A DNA stretch of 64,000 nucleotides from the NCBI RefSeq assembly GCF_002150505.1, contig NZ_MSSV01000004.1:62001-126000 (forward strand), read 5' to 3'. The stretch is from Algoriphagus ratkowskyi. Its GTDB lineage: Bacteria > Bacteroidota > Bacteroidia > Cytophagales > Cyclobacteriaceae. Under the pieces are notes generated by a model. The model was not told the DNA's origin. It saw nothing but the letters and a program-made list of their open reading frames with translations, and did not search any database. The position numbers and the translations under genes are program-made. Positions 7,721 through 16,158 of the stretch are shown piece after piece; within the stretch, counting starts at the first letter, position 1; every line of letters begins with the position of its first letter.

Positions 7721-7820
7721 TATGAAGTCCAGCATGGCCGAAAGTTCACACAGAGGTACGATTATCAATTATGCGAGATTTCATCCCAAGATATCGGGTC
7801 AGGTACTGATCATTAAAAAA
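7721..7820 (+). repeat. Dispersed ~100-bp repeat, copy 1 (upstream of thrA)
   Basis: It aligns by eye with 42398-42490 and partly with 27664-27730: TATGAARTCSAGCAT, then GAAAG, CACAG, then TGCGAGATTTCATCCC, a short pairing centre ending CGGG, CAGGTA and GRTCA plus an A-run. The end lies 12 bases from the thrA start. No ORF is present. Confidence 0.6.
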
Positions 7821-7832
7821 TATTCATAACCT

Positions 7833-10283
7833 ATGAAAATCATCAAGTTTGGTGGCTCATCCGTAGCGAACCCAGAAAATATACAGCGAGTTTTCTCTAT
7901 TATCAAAGAGAAGCTTAAAGAGCACGAATTAGCGGTAGTTTTTTCTGCTTTTGGTGGTGTCACCGAGAGTTTGTTGAAAATCGCACAGCTAGCCAGAGAA
8001 GGGGATGAAGCTTATCGCGAAGTGCTTCAGACGCTTGAAGAAAAGCATCTGGCGATCGTGCGTCAACTTATTTCTGTACAAAGTCAATCTACTGTGATGA
8101 CTTTTGTGAAGGTAAGATTCAAAGAGCTGGAAGATCTTTTTCATGGGATTTATCTGATCAAAGAGAACTCTCCTCGCACATTGGATTATGTGGCGAGTTT
8201 CGGAGAAAGACTTTCGGCATTTATTCTTGCAGAATCTATGCAGGGTCAGGGATTGAAAACACAGTTTCTTGATGCTAGGGATGTGATTCGTACCAATGAT
8301 AGATTTGGACAGGCAAAAGTTGATTTTGAAGTAACCAATGAGGCAATCAAAAACTACTTTGCGAAGTATGACGGCATCAAAGTAATCACAGGTTTCATTT
8401 CATCCACTGCCAAAGGAGAAACCACTACACTCGGTAGGTCAGGCTCTGATTATACCGCAGCTATTTTTGCGGCAGCACTGGATGCTGAGAATCTCGAGAT
8501 TTGGACTGATGTTTCTGGAGTGTTGACTTCGGACCCAAAATTAGTATATACCGCTTTCACTATTCCTCAGTTGAGTTACAATGAGGCAATGGAGCTTTCG
8601 CATTTCGGTGCCAAGGTTATTTTTCCAGCAACTATGCAGCCGGCGATGCGCAAAAGCATCCCTATTTATATCAAAAACACATTTGAGCCTGAAAATCCAG
8701 GGACACTTATAAATGGTGAGGTAAGCCCAGGGGCTTTGATCAAAGGAATTAGCTCTATTCCAAACGTTTCTATTGTGACCGTGCAAGGAGCAGGAATGCT
8801 AGATTCTACGGTTGGCACTAGTCGAGTTTTTAAAGCATTGGCAGAGGCGAAAGTCAATGTCTTATTGATCTCCCAAGCTTCTTCCGAGCATAGCATTTGT
8901 CTAGCTATCAAAACGCAAGAATCTTATCTGGCAAAAGAGGCAGTGGAAAAAGAGTTTTTCTACGAAATCAAATCCGGTGAAATGGATAAGGTGATCTTAT
9001 TGCATGACTTAGCTACAGTGGCAGTAGTGGGTGAAAACATGAAGCATAATCCGGGTGCATCTGGAAGAATGTTCCGTGCCTTGGGAAGAAATAACATCAA
9101 CGTAGGTGCAATCGCACAGGGAAGTTCAGAGCTGAATATCTCGGCTGTAATTCCTCAGCCAGATTTGCAGAAAGCACTGAATGCGCTGCATGAAGCATTC
9201 TTCCTTTCTGAAAATAAAGTCCTACACGTGTTTTTAGTAGGAGTTGGACTTATAGGTCAGGCATTGATCAAGATGATCGCAAATCAACAGCAAAAATTAC
9301 GTGGTGACAATGAACTTGACATCCAGATTCATGGGATGGCAAATAGCCGATTCATGGCATTCCATGAGGATGGTTTTGACCTAAGCAATCCTTACGAATT
9401 GAGTGACTCGGACGAAAAAACCGACTTGAATAAGTTTATTAGAACAATGGAGGAGATGAACTTCTCCAATACTGTATTTGTGGATTGTACTGCAAGTCAG
9501 GATGTGGCAGAGCTTTATACTAAAATTCTAGAAGCGAAAGTTGCCATAGTGACTCCGAATAAGAAAGCCAATTCAGGCTCAATGGATCAATATAGAGCAT
9601 TAAAGAAGTTGGCGAAAAAGCGTGGTGTGAAATTCTTATATGAAACCAATGTGGCAGCTGGACTTCCAGTGATCAATACTTTACAGGATTTGATGCTAAG
9701 TGGAGATCGGGTGATTCGTATCGAAGCAGTGCTTTCTGGCTCAATGAATTATATTTTCTCCGAATTGGAAAAGGGTGATCCTTTCTCCGAAGTGGTTAAA
9801 AAAGCAAAAGAATTAGGATTCACAGAGCCAGACCCAAGAGATGATTTAAGTGGAATGGATGTGGCGAGGAAGATTTTGATTTTGGGTCGTGAAGCAGAGC
9901 AAGATTTGGAATTTGATTCTATAGAAATTCAAAGCATGGTGCCAGAAGATTGTCAGAATCTCGGTTCTGTTCCTGAGTTTTTTGAAGTGCTGAGAACGCA
10001 TGACATAGACTTTGCAGAAATGCTTAAAGTAGCTGAAGCAAAAGGAGAAAGACTTCGCTTCATGGCTACTTTGGAAAATGGAAAAGCTAAAGTGGGATTA
10101 AATTCTCTACCAATTGCGCACCCATTTAGTGGTTTGGGGGGATCTGATAACATGATTCTTTTGACTACAGATAGATATAAAGACAGACCGATGATCATCA
10201 GAGGGCCAGGAGCTGGAGCTGATGTGACTGCTGCGGGCGTGTTTGCAGATGTGATTCGAATCGGTAACTACACTAGAGAGTAA
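7833..10283 (+). CDS. thrA: Bifunctional aspartokinase / homoserine dehydrogenase
   Basis: 816 aa, the full length of ThrA-type fusions. The kinase domain (about 1-290) starts MKIIKFGGSSVA and carries GRSGSDYTA. Two ACT-like modules (about 310-450) would bind the allosteric effector, threonine in characterised homologues. The dehydrogenase domain opens with the NAD(P) motif VGVGLIGQAL (about 464) and has SGSMNYIF and EPDPRDDLSGMDVARK. It catalyses the first and third steps from aspartate to homoserine. It is the first structural gene of thrABC; its TAA shares one base with the thrB ATG. Confidence 0.97.
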   Translation: MKIIKFGGSSVANPENIQRVFSIIKEKLKEHELAVVFSAFGGVTESLLKIAQLAREGDEAYREVLQTLEEKHLAIVRQLISVQSQSTVMTFVKVRFKELEDLFHGIYLIKENSPRTLDYVASFGERLSAFILAESMQGQGLKTQFLDARDVIRTNDRFGQAKVDFEVTNEAIKNYFAKYDGIKVITGFISSTAKGETTTLGRSGSDYTAAIFAAALDAENLEIWTDVSGVLTSDPKLVYTAFTIPQLSYNEAMELSHFGAKVIFPATMQPAMRKSIPIYIKNTFEPENPGTLINGEVSPGALIKGISSIPNVSIVTVQGAGMLDSTVGTSRVFKALAEAKVNVLLISQASSEHSICLAIKTQESYLAKEAVEKEFFYEIKSGEMDKVILLHDLATVAVVGENMKHNPGASGRMFRALGRNNINVGAIAQGSSELNISAVIPQPDLQKALNALHEAFFLSENKVLHVFLVGVGLIGQALIKMIANQQQKLRGDNELDIQIHGMANSRFMAFHEDGFDLSNPYELSDSDEKTDLNKFIRTMEEMNFSNTVFVDCTASQDVAELYTKILEAKVAIVTPNKKANSGSMDQYRALKKLAKKRGVKFLYETNVAAGLPVINTLQDLMLSGDRVIRIEAVLSGSMNYIFSELEKGDPFSEVVKKAKELGFTEPDPRDDLSGMDVARKILILGREAEQDLEFDSIEIQSMVPEDCQNLGSVPEFFEVLRTHDIDFAEMLKVAEAKGERLRFMATLENGKAKVGLNSLPIAHPFSGLGGSDNMILLTTDRYKDRPMIIRGPGAGADVTAAGVFADVIRIGNYTRE

Positions 10284-11218
10284 TGCGCTCGGTCAAAGCA
10301 TTTGCCCCTGCGACTGTCGCGAATGTTTCCTGTGGGTTTGACATCCTAGGATTCGCAATTGACGCTATGGGCGATACAGTTGAGCTAGTTCTGAAAGATG
10401 AACCAGGTTTGCAGGTCGTTTCTATTGAAGGAGATGAGGGGAAACTTCCGCTTGAAGCTGAGAAAAATACTTGTGCAGTTGCTATTCAAGCCATGTTGGA
10501 TGAATTAGGTTCTAATGTAGGGATGAATATTTACCTGACTAAAGGGCTGCCTTTAGGATCTGGGATGGGTTCAAGTGCTGCAAGTGCTGTGGCTGCCTTG
10601 GCTGCTGCAAATAGACTTTTGGGAGATCCTTTTGAGAAAAAAGATCTGTTGCCTTTTGCGATAGCAGCAGAGAAAGTCGCTTGCGGAGCTGGGCATGCAG
10701 ATAACGTAGCTCCAAGTTTATTAGGTGGATTTGCATTGATTCGAGATTATCACCCATTGGATGTGATTAAGTTGCCAGTACCTGAAGGGCTTTATTGCAC
10801 ACTTCTGCACCCTCATTTTGAGTTGAAAACGGCCGATTCCAGATCAGTCCTTAGAGATATGATCCCTATGAAGTATGCTACAATACAGTCAGGGAATGTG
10901 GCAGGACTGATTGCAGGTTTATATGAAAGTGATTTTGAATTGATCTCCAGATCGCTTCGTGATGTGATAGCCGAACCTTATCGGGCTGTATTGCTTCCAG
11001 GGTTTTACGAAGTAAGAGAAGCTCTGAAATCCGCTGGAGCTTTAGGGATGGGGATTTCAGGATCAGGACCTACACTTTTCGCTCTTTCTAAAGGAAAAGA
11101 AATTGCAGAAGCAGTGGGCGAGGCAGGCAAAGAAATATTTTCAAAAATAGGCTTAGAGGTTGATGTTTATTTCTCTGAAATTAACACTAGAGGAGCCTAC
11201 ATCATCGAAGAGAAATAA
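10283..11218 (+). CDS. thrB: Homoserine kinase
   Basis: 311 aa GHMP-family kinase that phosphorylates homoserine using ATP. The N-terminal stretch VKAFAPATVANVSCGFDILGFA is the family start, the ATP-binding loop is GLPLGSGMGSSAASAVAA (about 89-106), and the C-terminal motif GMGISGSGPTLFAL is intact. The start codon overlaps the thrA stop (TAATG), so translation is probably coupled. thrC follows after 4 bases. Confidence 0.97.
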   Translation: MRSVKAFAPATVANVSCGFDILGFAIDAMGDTVELVLKDEPGLQVVSIEGDEGKLPLEAEKNTCAVAIQAMLDELGSNVGMNIYLTKGLPLGSGMGSSAASAVAALAAANRLLGDPFEKKDLLPFAIAAEKVACGAGHADNVAPSLLGGFALIRDYHPLDVIKLPVPEGLYCTLLHPHFELKTADSRSVLRDMIPMKYATIQSGNVAGLIAGLYESDFELISRSLRDVIAEPYRAVLLPGFYEVREALKSAGALGMGISGSGPTLFALSKGKEIAEAVGEAGKEIFSKIGLEVDVYFSEINTRGAYIIEEK

Positions 11219-11222
11219 GCGT

Positions 11223-12524
11223 ATGAAGTTTTATAGCACAAATAATTCAGCCCATCAAGTTGGCCTTGCTGAGGCAGTGATCAAAGGTTTGGCGCCAGAC
11301 CAAGGGCTTTATATACCGATGGATATTCCTGTTCTATCGAATACTACTCTGGATAAATTTCCTGAAATGAGCTTTCAGGAAATAGGCTACGAAGTGATTG
11401 GAGCATTGTTCGCTTCCTCGTTGAGTCAGGAGCAAATCAAAGAGTTGGTAGATCACACGCTGACTTTTGATGCGCCGCTGGTGAAGGTGGAGGAAGATGT
11501 CTACAGCTTGGAGCTTTTTCATGGACCAACGCTTGCGTTTAAGGATTTTGGAGCACGCTTTTGTTCCAAACTGATGAGCATGCTGATGGAGAAATCTGAT
11601 CGCACCGTGCGAGTGCTGGTAGCTACTTCTGGAGATACAGGATCTGCCGTCGCTAATGGATTTTTGGGTGTAGATGGAGTGGAAGTGATTATTCTTTTTC
11701 CAAAGGGGAAAGTTAGTGAGCTTCAAGAAAAACAGTTTACAACTTTGGGACAAAATATCACTGCACTGGAAGTGGATGGGGTTTTTGATGATTGTCAGAA
11801 GTTAGTGAAAGAAGCATTTTTGGATGCTGAACTGAATACAAAACTGTTACTGACTTCCGCGAATTCAATAAACGTGGCTCGCTGGATTCCGCAGTGTTTA
11901 TATTATTTCTACGCTTATTCCAGACTACCAAAAAGCGAAAAGAAAGTAGCATTTGCGGTTCCCTCTGGGAATTTCGGGAATATTGCTGCAGGTATTCTTG
12001 CTCAGAGAATGGGTTTACCAATTGATCAATTTGTAGCAGCTACTAACGCTAATAAGGTTGTGCCTGACTACTTAAATGGAGCTGAGTTCAATGCGATATC
12101 TTCCGTTGCAACTATCAGTAATAGCATGGATGTAGGGAACCCGAGTAATTTTCCTAGACTTGTTGCGCTATACGGTGGAGATTCAAAAGTTCTTAAGGAC
12201 AACGTTAGAGGGTATTCCTATTCTGATGAAGATACGGTAAAGGTAATGCAGGAAGTGAAAAAATCTGGTTACACAATGGATCCTCACGGAGCAGTGGGGT
12301 ATTTGGGTTTGAAGGATTTTATGGCAGAAAACGCCGATTACCAAGGAGTATTCTTAGAAACTGCCCATCCAGGCAAGTTCCGAGAAACGGTAGAAAGAGC
12401 GCTGGATTTGAAGCTTGAACTTCCAGAAAGACTTGCTTCTTTTATGGATGGAGAGAAAAAAGTGGAGGCATTGGGAAATGACTTTGAGGAGTTTAAGGGG
12501 TATTTGGAGAGCCTAGAAAATTAG
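11223..12524 (+). CDS. thrC: Threonine synthase
   Basis: 433 aa from the ATG at 11223 (MKFYSTNN); an upstream in-frame ATG at 11160 lies inside thrB and is unlikely. This PLP enzyme converts O-phosphohomoserine to threonine. The PLP lysine is in FHGPTLAFKDFGARF (about 95-109), the serine/glycine phosphate loop is SGDTGSA, and VPSGNFGN lies near 248. It ends the thr operon. No clear terminator is visible in the 65 bases before the convergent repressor gene. Confidence 0.96.
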   Translation: MKFYSTNNSAHQVGLAEAVIKGLAPDQGLYIPMDIPVLSNTTLDKFPEMSFQEIGYEVIGALFASSLSQEQIKELVDHTLTFDAPLVKVEEDVYSLELFHGPTLAFKDFGARFCSKLMSMLMEKSDRTVRVLVATSGDTGSAVANGFLGVDGVEVIILFPKGKVSELQEKQFTTLGQNITALEVDGVFDDCQKLVKEAFLDAELNTKLLLTSANSINVARWIPQCLYYFYAYSRLPKSEKKVAFAVPSGNFGNIAAGILAQRMGLPIDQFVAATNANKVVPDYLNGAEFNAISSVATISNSMDVGNPSNFPRLVALYGGDSKVLKDNVRGYSYSDEDTVKVMQEVKKSGYTMDPHGAVGYLGLKDFMAENADYQGVFLETAHPGKFRETVERALDLKLELPERLASFMDGEKKVEALGNDFEEFKGYLESLEN

Positions 12525-12589
12525 CGTTCCCATTGAAAGTAGGAGGCATTCGGGTTCAAATTTACTGGATGCTATTTATTAGAATTGTA

Positions 12590-13339
12590 TCATCTTGAAG
12601 TGTATACGTTTACAATTTGGAGTAACATTATACATTCATCTAAATTCACAGGGAATTCAGGATATGTCTTTTTGTCTCCATTAAGAGACATACAGATAAT
12701 AGTCATATCGTTGGTGTCATGTTCAGTTATTCTGTTCACTATTATTCCTTTCTTGTGAACAATCACATAATCCTTGAGTCTGTTGATGTGGAATCTGGAA
12801 TTCCATAGATTCTTATTAATTTCCCTAGCGGTAACAATTGCGCCTGATATTATAGATTCAGAAGTCCCATTATTCATGCTTTCCCCAATAACTCGAAATG
12901 AATAATGTTTTGCTAAAGGAAACCTGTCCACAACTATAGAATGGTTTGGCATTTTCTCCAAAAATTCCTGATCGGTAAATCTTGAAATAAATCCTGCATG
13001 TGCATATTCTTCAACCAAAAACGTAATTAATAAACAATTTCCATTTTTCAAGGGGATGTAATCATTTATACCTTTCTCAATGATTATGCTAGGCTCTGAT
13101 ATAAAATGAGTATTTACAGTGTTTGAATTTTCATTTACGCTTTCCCAAATGTCTTCCTCCTCAACATTAAATTTGGAAATTATAGTTTTAACTGTCTTAT
13201 GTTGAAGGTTAGTTGTATTGAAATAACTGTGAACTTGCTGCCTAGTTACTCCAAGCTGCTTCGCGACATCCGTTTTGCTTAACTTATTTTTTTCTATCCA
13301 CTGCTTAAGCATAGGTCCTGAGTAAATTTTTATTGACAT
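12590..13339 (-). CDS. XRE / S24 (LexA-like) family transcriptional repressor
   Basis: 249 aa from the ATG at 13339 (MSIKIYSG); a longer frame reaches 13474 but adds low-complexity sequence. The HTH spans about 20-45 (LSKTDVAKQLGVTRQQVHSYF). The C-terminal half is S24-like, with a possible A-G autocleavage site in EEYAHAGF (A115-G116) and the serine motif GESM (S154). Where family members usually show VKRI, supplying the Lys of the Ser-Lys dyad, this protein has VNRI, so self-cleavage may be lost. An array of TGTAAA boxes lies directly upstream. No integrase or phage genes adjoin it. Confidence 0.75.
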   Translation of the reverse strand: MSIKIYSGPMLKQWIEKNKLSKTDVAKQLGVTRQQVHSYFNTTNLQHKTVKTIISKFNVEEEDIWESVNENSNTVNTHFISEPSIIIEKGINDYIPLKNGNCLLITFLVEEYAHAGFISRFTDQEFLEKMPNHSIVVDRFPLAKHYSFRVIGESMNNGTSESIISGAIVTAREINKNLWNSRFHINRLKDYVIVHKKGIIVNRITEHDTNDMTIICMSLNGDKKTYPEFPVNLDECIMLLQIVNVYTSR

Positions 13340-13369
13340 TTTGTATATTTTTTCAGTAAAACTATGTGT

Positions 13370-13510
13370 AGTGTAAACATACAGATTAAAATGTAAATAT
13401 AAAATCAATGCATTAACATAATGTAAGAGGGGTGTTAATATAGAGAATATACATCCAAGTGGGGTTTTGAGCAAAAAAGGATGTTTACATTGATGTTCAG
13501 TGTAAATACA
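13370..13510. promoter_or_regulatory. Array of TGTAAA boxes, candidate operator region
   Basis: TGTAAA or close variants occur at 13372-13377, 13392-13397, 13422-13427 (TGTAAG), inverted at 13484-13489, and at 13501-13506. Most carry the wider form RTGTAAAYA. The first three are 20 and 30 bases apart, near whole helical turns. The array fills the gap between the repressor and Fic genes, where an autoregulatory operator would be expected. That the S24-like protein binds it is inference. Confidence 0.4.
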
Positions 13511-13543
13511 GCATAGGGATTCAATGAAAAAACTTTTGAAAAT

Positions 13544-14497
13544 TTACTTTACAAAATACCTCATCTGATTTCCTTTTCCTTCAGCCAGAATAAAGCTTGA
13601 TTCCACCGCTTTTTTCAAATCCCGACTTGCGGTAGCAGAGGAAATTGTCTTGAAGACATCCATGTAATCTTTTCGGCTAAACTTAATTTTCCCTAAAGAA
13701 ATAAAGTGAGCGATACGCTGCTCTGAGGTTAAAGTTTGGCTGTTGACATTTAATAAGTTAGCAAGAGAAGCGTCGATAATTCTAAGCATATACTCGATAA
13801 AAATCGTTGAATTCCCAGATTTATCACTTGCTGACAAGGACTGATAATATTCATCTTGAGTTTGACTAATGAGCGTTTCAAAGGGTAGAAATTCGAATAC
13901 AGCATATTTTTCCTTAAGAATTATAGTTTGCCAAAGCCTTCCCATTCTTCCGTTTCCATCCATAAAGGGATGGATGAACTCCATTTCGTAGTGAAAAACA
14001 CAGCTTTTGATCAAAGCAAGCTCATTATCATTTTTTAGATACTGGAAAAGATCCTTCATGAGTCCAGGAACATTGGAGGCAGGCGGAGCCAAATGTGCAA
14101 CTTGTGATCCTTTAACTACTCCAACCCCTCGCGTTCGATAACAGCCATATTGATCAATCAATTCTTCCATCAAAGTTGCGTGTGCGGATAAGAATGATTT
14201 CTCAGAGGAGGATTTGTAGGCATTTAGATTTTCATAAACTTCTATCGCATTCAAGACTTCAGTAATGTCTTTCTGTGGACCAATGATACGTTTGTTTTCA
14301 ATCAAAGCCGTAATCTGATCTTCTGAGAGTGTATTTCCTTCAATCTGAAGAGAAGAATGGATGGTCTTAATCTTATTTTGCTTGCGAAGCTGAGGAGATT
14401 GCTTGTCTAAAAAAAGTGTATTTGCTTCACCGATTTTTTCTGAGATCGAGCTGACTAACTGCAGAATCTTCGGCGTAATATCATATGGTGGTCTCAT
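13544..14497 (-). CDS. Fic family protein with N-terminal inhibitory motif and C-terminal winged-helix-like region
   Basis: 317 aa from the ATG at 14497; an ATG at 14509 lies inside a palindrome and is less likely. The Fic motif is complete, HPFMDGNGRMGR (176-187), with the AMP-transfer His and phosphate-binding loop. The N-terminal S49-LQI-E53-G54 matches the (S/T)xxxE(G/N) inhibitory helix, so activity should be self-restrained (class II). After about residue 250 the sequence (IAHFISLGKIKFSRKDYMDVF) looks like a winged helix, common in this Fic group. Family members AMPylate protein hydroxyls; the target here is unknown. Confidence 0.88.
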   Translation of the reverse strand: MRPPYDITPKILQLVSSISEKIGEANTLFLDKQSPQLRKQNKIKTIHSSLQIEGNTLSEDQITALIENKRIIGPQKDITEVLNAIEVYENLNAYKSSSEKSFLSAHATLMEELIDQYGCYRTRGVGVVKGSQVAHLAPPASNVPGLMKDLFQYLKNDNELALIKSCVFHYEMEFIHPFMDGNGRMGRLWQTIILKEKYAVFEFLPFETLISQTQDEYYQSLSASDKSGNSTIFIEYMLRIIDASLANLLNVNSQTLTSEQRIAHFISLGKIKFSRKDYMDVFKTISSATASRDLKKAVESSFILAEGKGNQMRYFVK

Positions 14498-14498
14498 T

Positions 14499-14520
14499 GA
14501 TAGTATCATTTGATACTATC
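14499..14520. promoter_or_regulatory. Perfect 10-bp-arm palindrome at the Fic gene start
   Basis: GATAGTATCA, a TT spacer, then TGATACTATC. The edge lies one base upstream of the ATG at 14497. The position suits an operator, possibly bound by the Fic protein's own winged helix. A hairpin that modulates translation is the alternative. Confidence 0.5.
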
Positions 14521-14667
14521 AAAGATATCATAATTGAGATTAGGAAGGGTATGTATGGAGGTTTGTACTTGTGAAAAAGTGATGGCTACAAAATGATTTT
14601 GAGGGCTAGTTGGAAGAACTTCTTTAGTGGAGCGAGCTGGAATCTGTAATTCTTTAAACCAAAAGTT
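14521..14667. other. Intergenic spacer upstream of Fic
   Basis: I see no ORF, RNA gene or recognisable promoter box here. It leads into the hairpin cluster that follows. Confidence 0.3.
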
Positions 14668-14891
14668 CGACAGCTTCGCCGTCGTGGGGTTATTTTCTAT
14701 TTAATTCCTACCCCGCATTTCATACGGGGCTATTCATGGTTTGACCACTTTGTGGTCGATCAAATAAAAATCTATTGGAATCGTATAACATTATTTATTT
14801 TGATCCTGAAAGGATCAAACCTTGAATAGCCATGGGTGCAACCCATGGGAAAAAGCAGTGACAATTAGCACAGCGACCCTGAAAGGTGTCG
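14668..14891. repeat. Cluster of six short palindromes (REP-like)
   Basis: Successive hairpins are: CGAC/GTCG at 14668-14684; CCCCG/CGGGG at 14711-14729; GACCAC/GTGGTC at 14743-14757; TTTGATCC/GGATCAAA at 14799-14819; CCATGGGT/ACCCATGG at 14830-14848; and CGAC-CCT/AGG-t-GTCG at 14874-14891. The density is far above background and no ORF is present, so this looks like a non-coding repeat element typical of Bacteroidota intergenic regions. The remaining bases to 15036 hold one more repeat fragment at 14955-14970. Confidence 0.55.
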
Positions 14892-14954
14892 AACTTTATT
14901 GTTAATTGTTGGAGAGCAATTTATTTATCGCTGAACACAAGCATTGAAATTACA

Positions 14955-14970
14955 TCGGTCTCCCGTCTTC
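14955..14970 (-). repeat. 16-base dispersed repeat, copy 1
   Basis: On the minus strand it reads GAAGACGGGAGACCGA, identical to 43289-43304 on the plus strand. Both copies lie in non-coding gaps. Confidence 0.45.
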
Positions 14971-15036
14971 CAGCCCCACCCCATATATCAACGAGATTTA
15001 CTCGACTAATTTAAAGCATCTGCCCATCAAAGGACT

Positions 15037-16011
15037 CTACTTCTTCCTCTCAATCGTATAGCTCACCAATCCTTCCAGAGATGTTTTGTAGGCAGATTCC
15101 GGGAAGGTTTTTAGAATATCGAGTGCTTCCTCGTAATAGCTGTCCATGATAGTTTTAGCATATTCAAGCCCCCCACTTTTCTTTACAAAACTGATCACTT
15201 GATTGACAGCCTTCTTGTTTTCGCTGTGATTTCGGATCAAGTTAATGATCTTCTTTTTCTCCAACCATTCGGCTTTTTGCAAAGCAAAAATAAGAGGGAG
15301 TGTCATTTTCTTCTCTTTGATGTCAATACCAACAGGTTTGCCAATTTCATCTTCACCGTAGTCAAAAAGGTCATCTTTGATCTGAAATGCCATGCCGACT
15401 TTTTCTCCAAACTCGCGCATTTTTTCGATTGTTTCGAGGTTACTATCGGTACTTGAAGCACCTACGGCACAACATGAAGCTAGTAAACTGGCAGTTTTTT
15501 GTCGGATAATATCGTAATAAACTTCCTCTGTGATGTCGAGTTTTCTCGCTTTTGCGATTTGCAGTAATTCGCCTTCAGACATTTCCTTTACTGCATTTGA
15601 TACTATTTTTAGCAAGCTGAAGTCCCCGTTTTCCACACTTAAAAGTAGGCCGCGTGATAGGAGGTAATCTCCAACCAGTACTGAGATTTTATTTTTCCAA
15701 AGTGCGTTGACCGAGAAAAATCCACGTCGGTAGTTGGCGTCATCCACTACATCGTCATGTACAAGCGTAGCTGTGTGCAGTAATTCTATCAGGGCGGCAC
15801 CTCGATGTGTAGCATCATTGATTCCCCCACAAACTCCCGCCGTCAAGAATACAAACATTGGACGCATCTGTTTTCCTTTGCGCTTGACAATGTAATTGGT
15901 AATATGGTCGAGGAGTTTGACCTTAGATTTCATAGAGTCTCGAAATTTCAGTTCAAACTGAGCCATTTCGTTTTCTATGGGAACTTGTATTTGCTTAAGG
16001 TCTGGTTTCAT
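15037..16011 (-). CDS. Polyprenyl diphosphate synthase (trans, long chain)
   Basis: 324 aa. It adds isopentenyl units to an allylic primer to make the polyprenyl tail, in this phylum most likely the menaquinone side chain. The first aspartate-rich motif is LVHDDVVDDA (about 88-97) and the second is QIKDDLFDYG (about 213-222). The GKQMRP substrate-binding arginine motif lies near 46-51. The ATG start is well placed. No bulky residue stands just before the first motif, which fits a long-chain product, but the exact length (C30-C40) is not readable. Confidence 0.88.
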   Translation of the reverse strand: MKPDLKQIQVPIENEMAQFELKFRDSMKSKVKLLDHITNYIVKRKGKQMRPMFVFLTAGVCGGINDATHRGAALIELLHTATLVHDDVVDDANYRRGFFSVNALWKNKISVLVGDYLLSRGLLLSVENGDFSLLKIVSNAVKEMSEGELLQIAKARKLDITEEVYYDIIRQKTASLLASCCAVGASSTDSNLETIEKMREFGEKVGMAFQIKDDLFDYGEDEIGKPVGIDIKEKKMTLPLIFALQKAEWLEKKKIINLIRNHSENKKAVNQVISFVKKSGGLEYAKTIMDSYYEEALDILKTFPESAYKTSLEGLVSYTIERKK

Positions 16012-16158
16012 TCGGTCTTTGATGCTGTAAAAATACTACCCTTTCTCTCATGGACAAGGGATTGAGGAGCTAGGTGATTCAATCTGTCGAAAATGCTGTC
16101 GATTTTATAGAATTATGTATTTTGTAGATATGATTATGAACAACAAAGCCAAGAACTT

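Noticed and set aside
12590..14520. Prophage remnant around the LexA-like repressor
   Set aside because: No integrase, terminase, structural or lysis genes are present. The Fic gene alone does not support a phage origin.
14668..14891. CRISPR-like array
   Set aside because: The palindromes differ from each other, with no constant repeat unit, no regular spacer length and no cas genes nearby.
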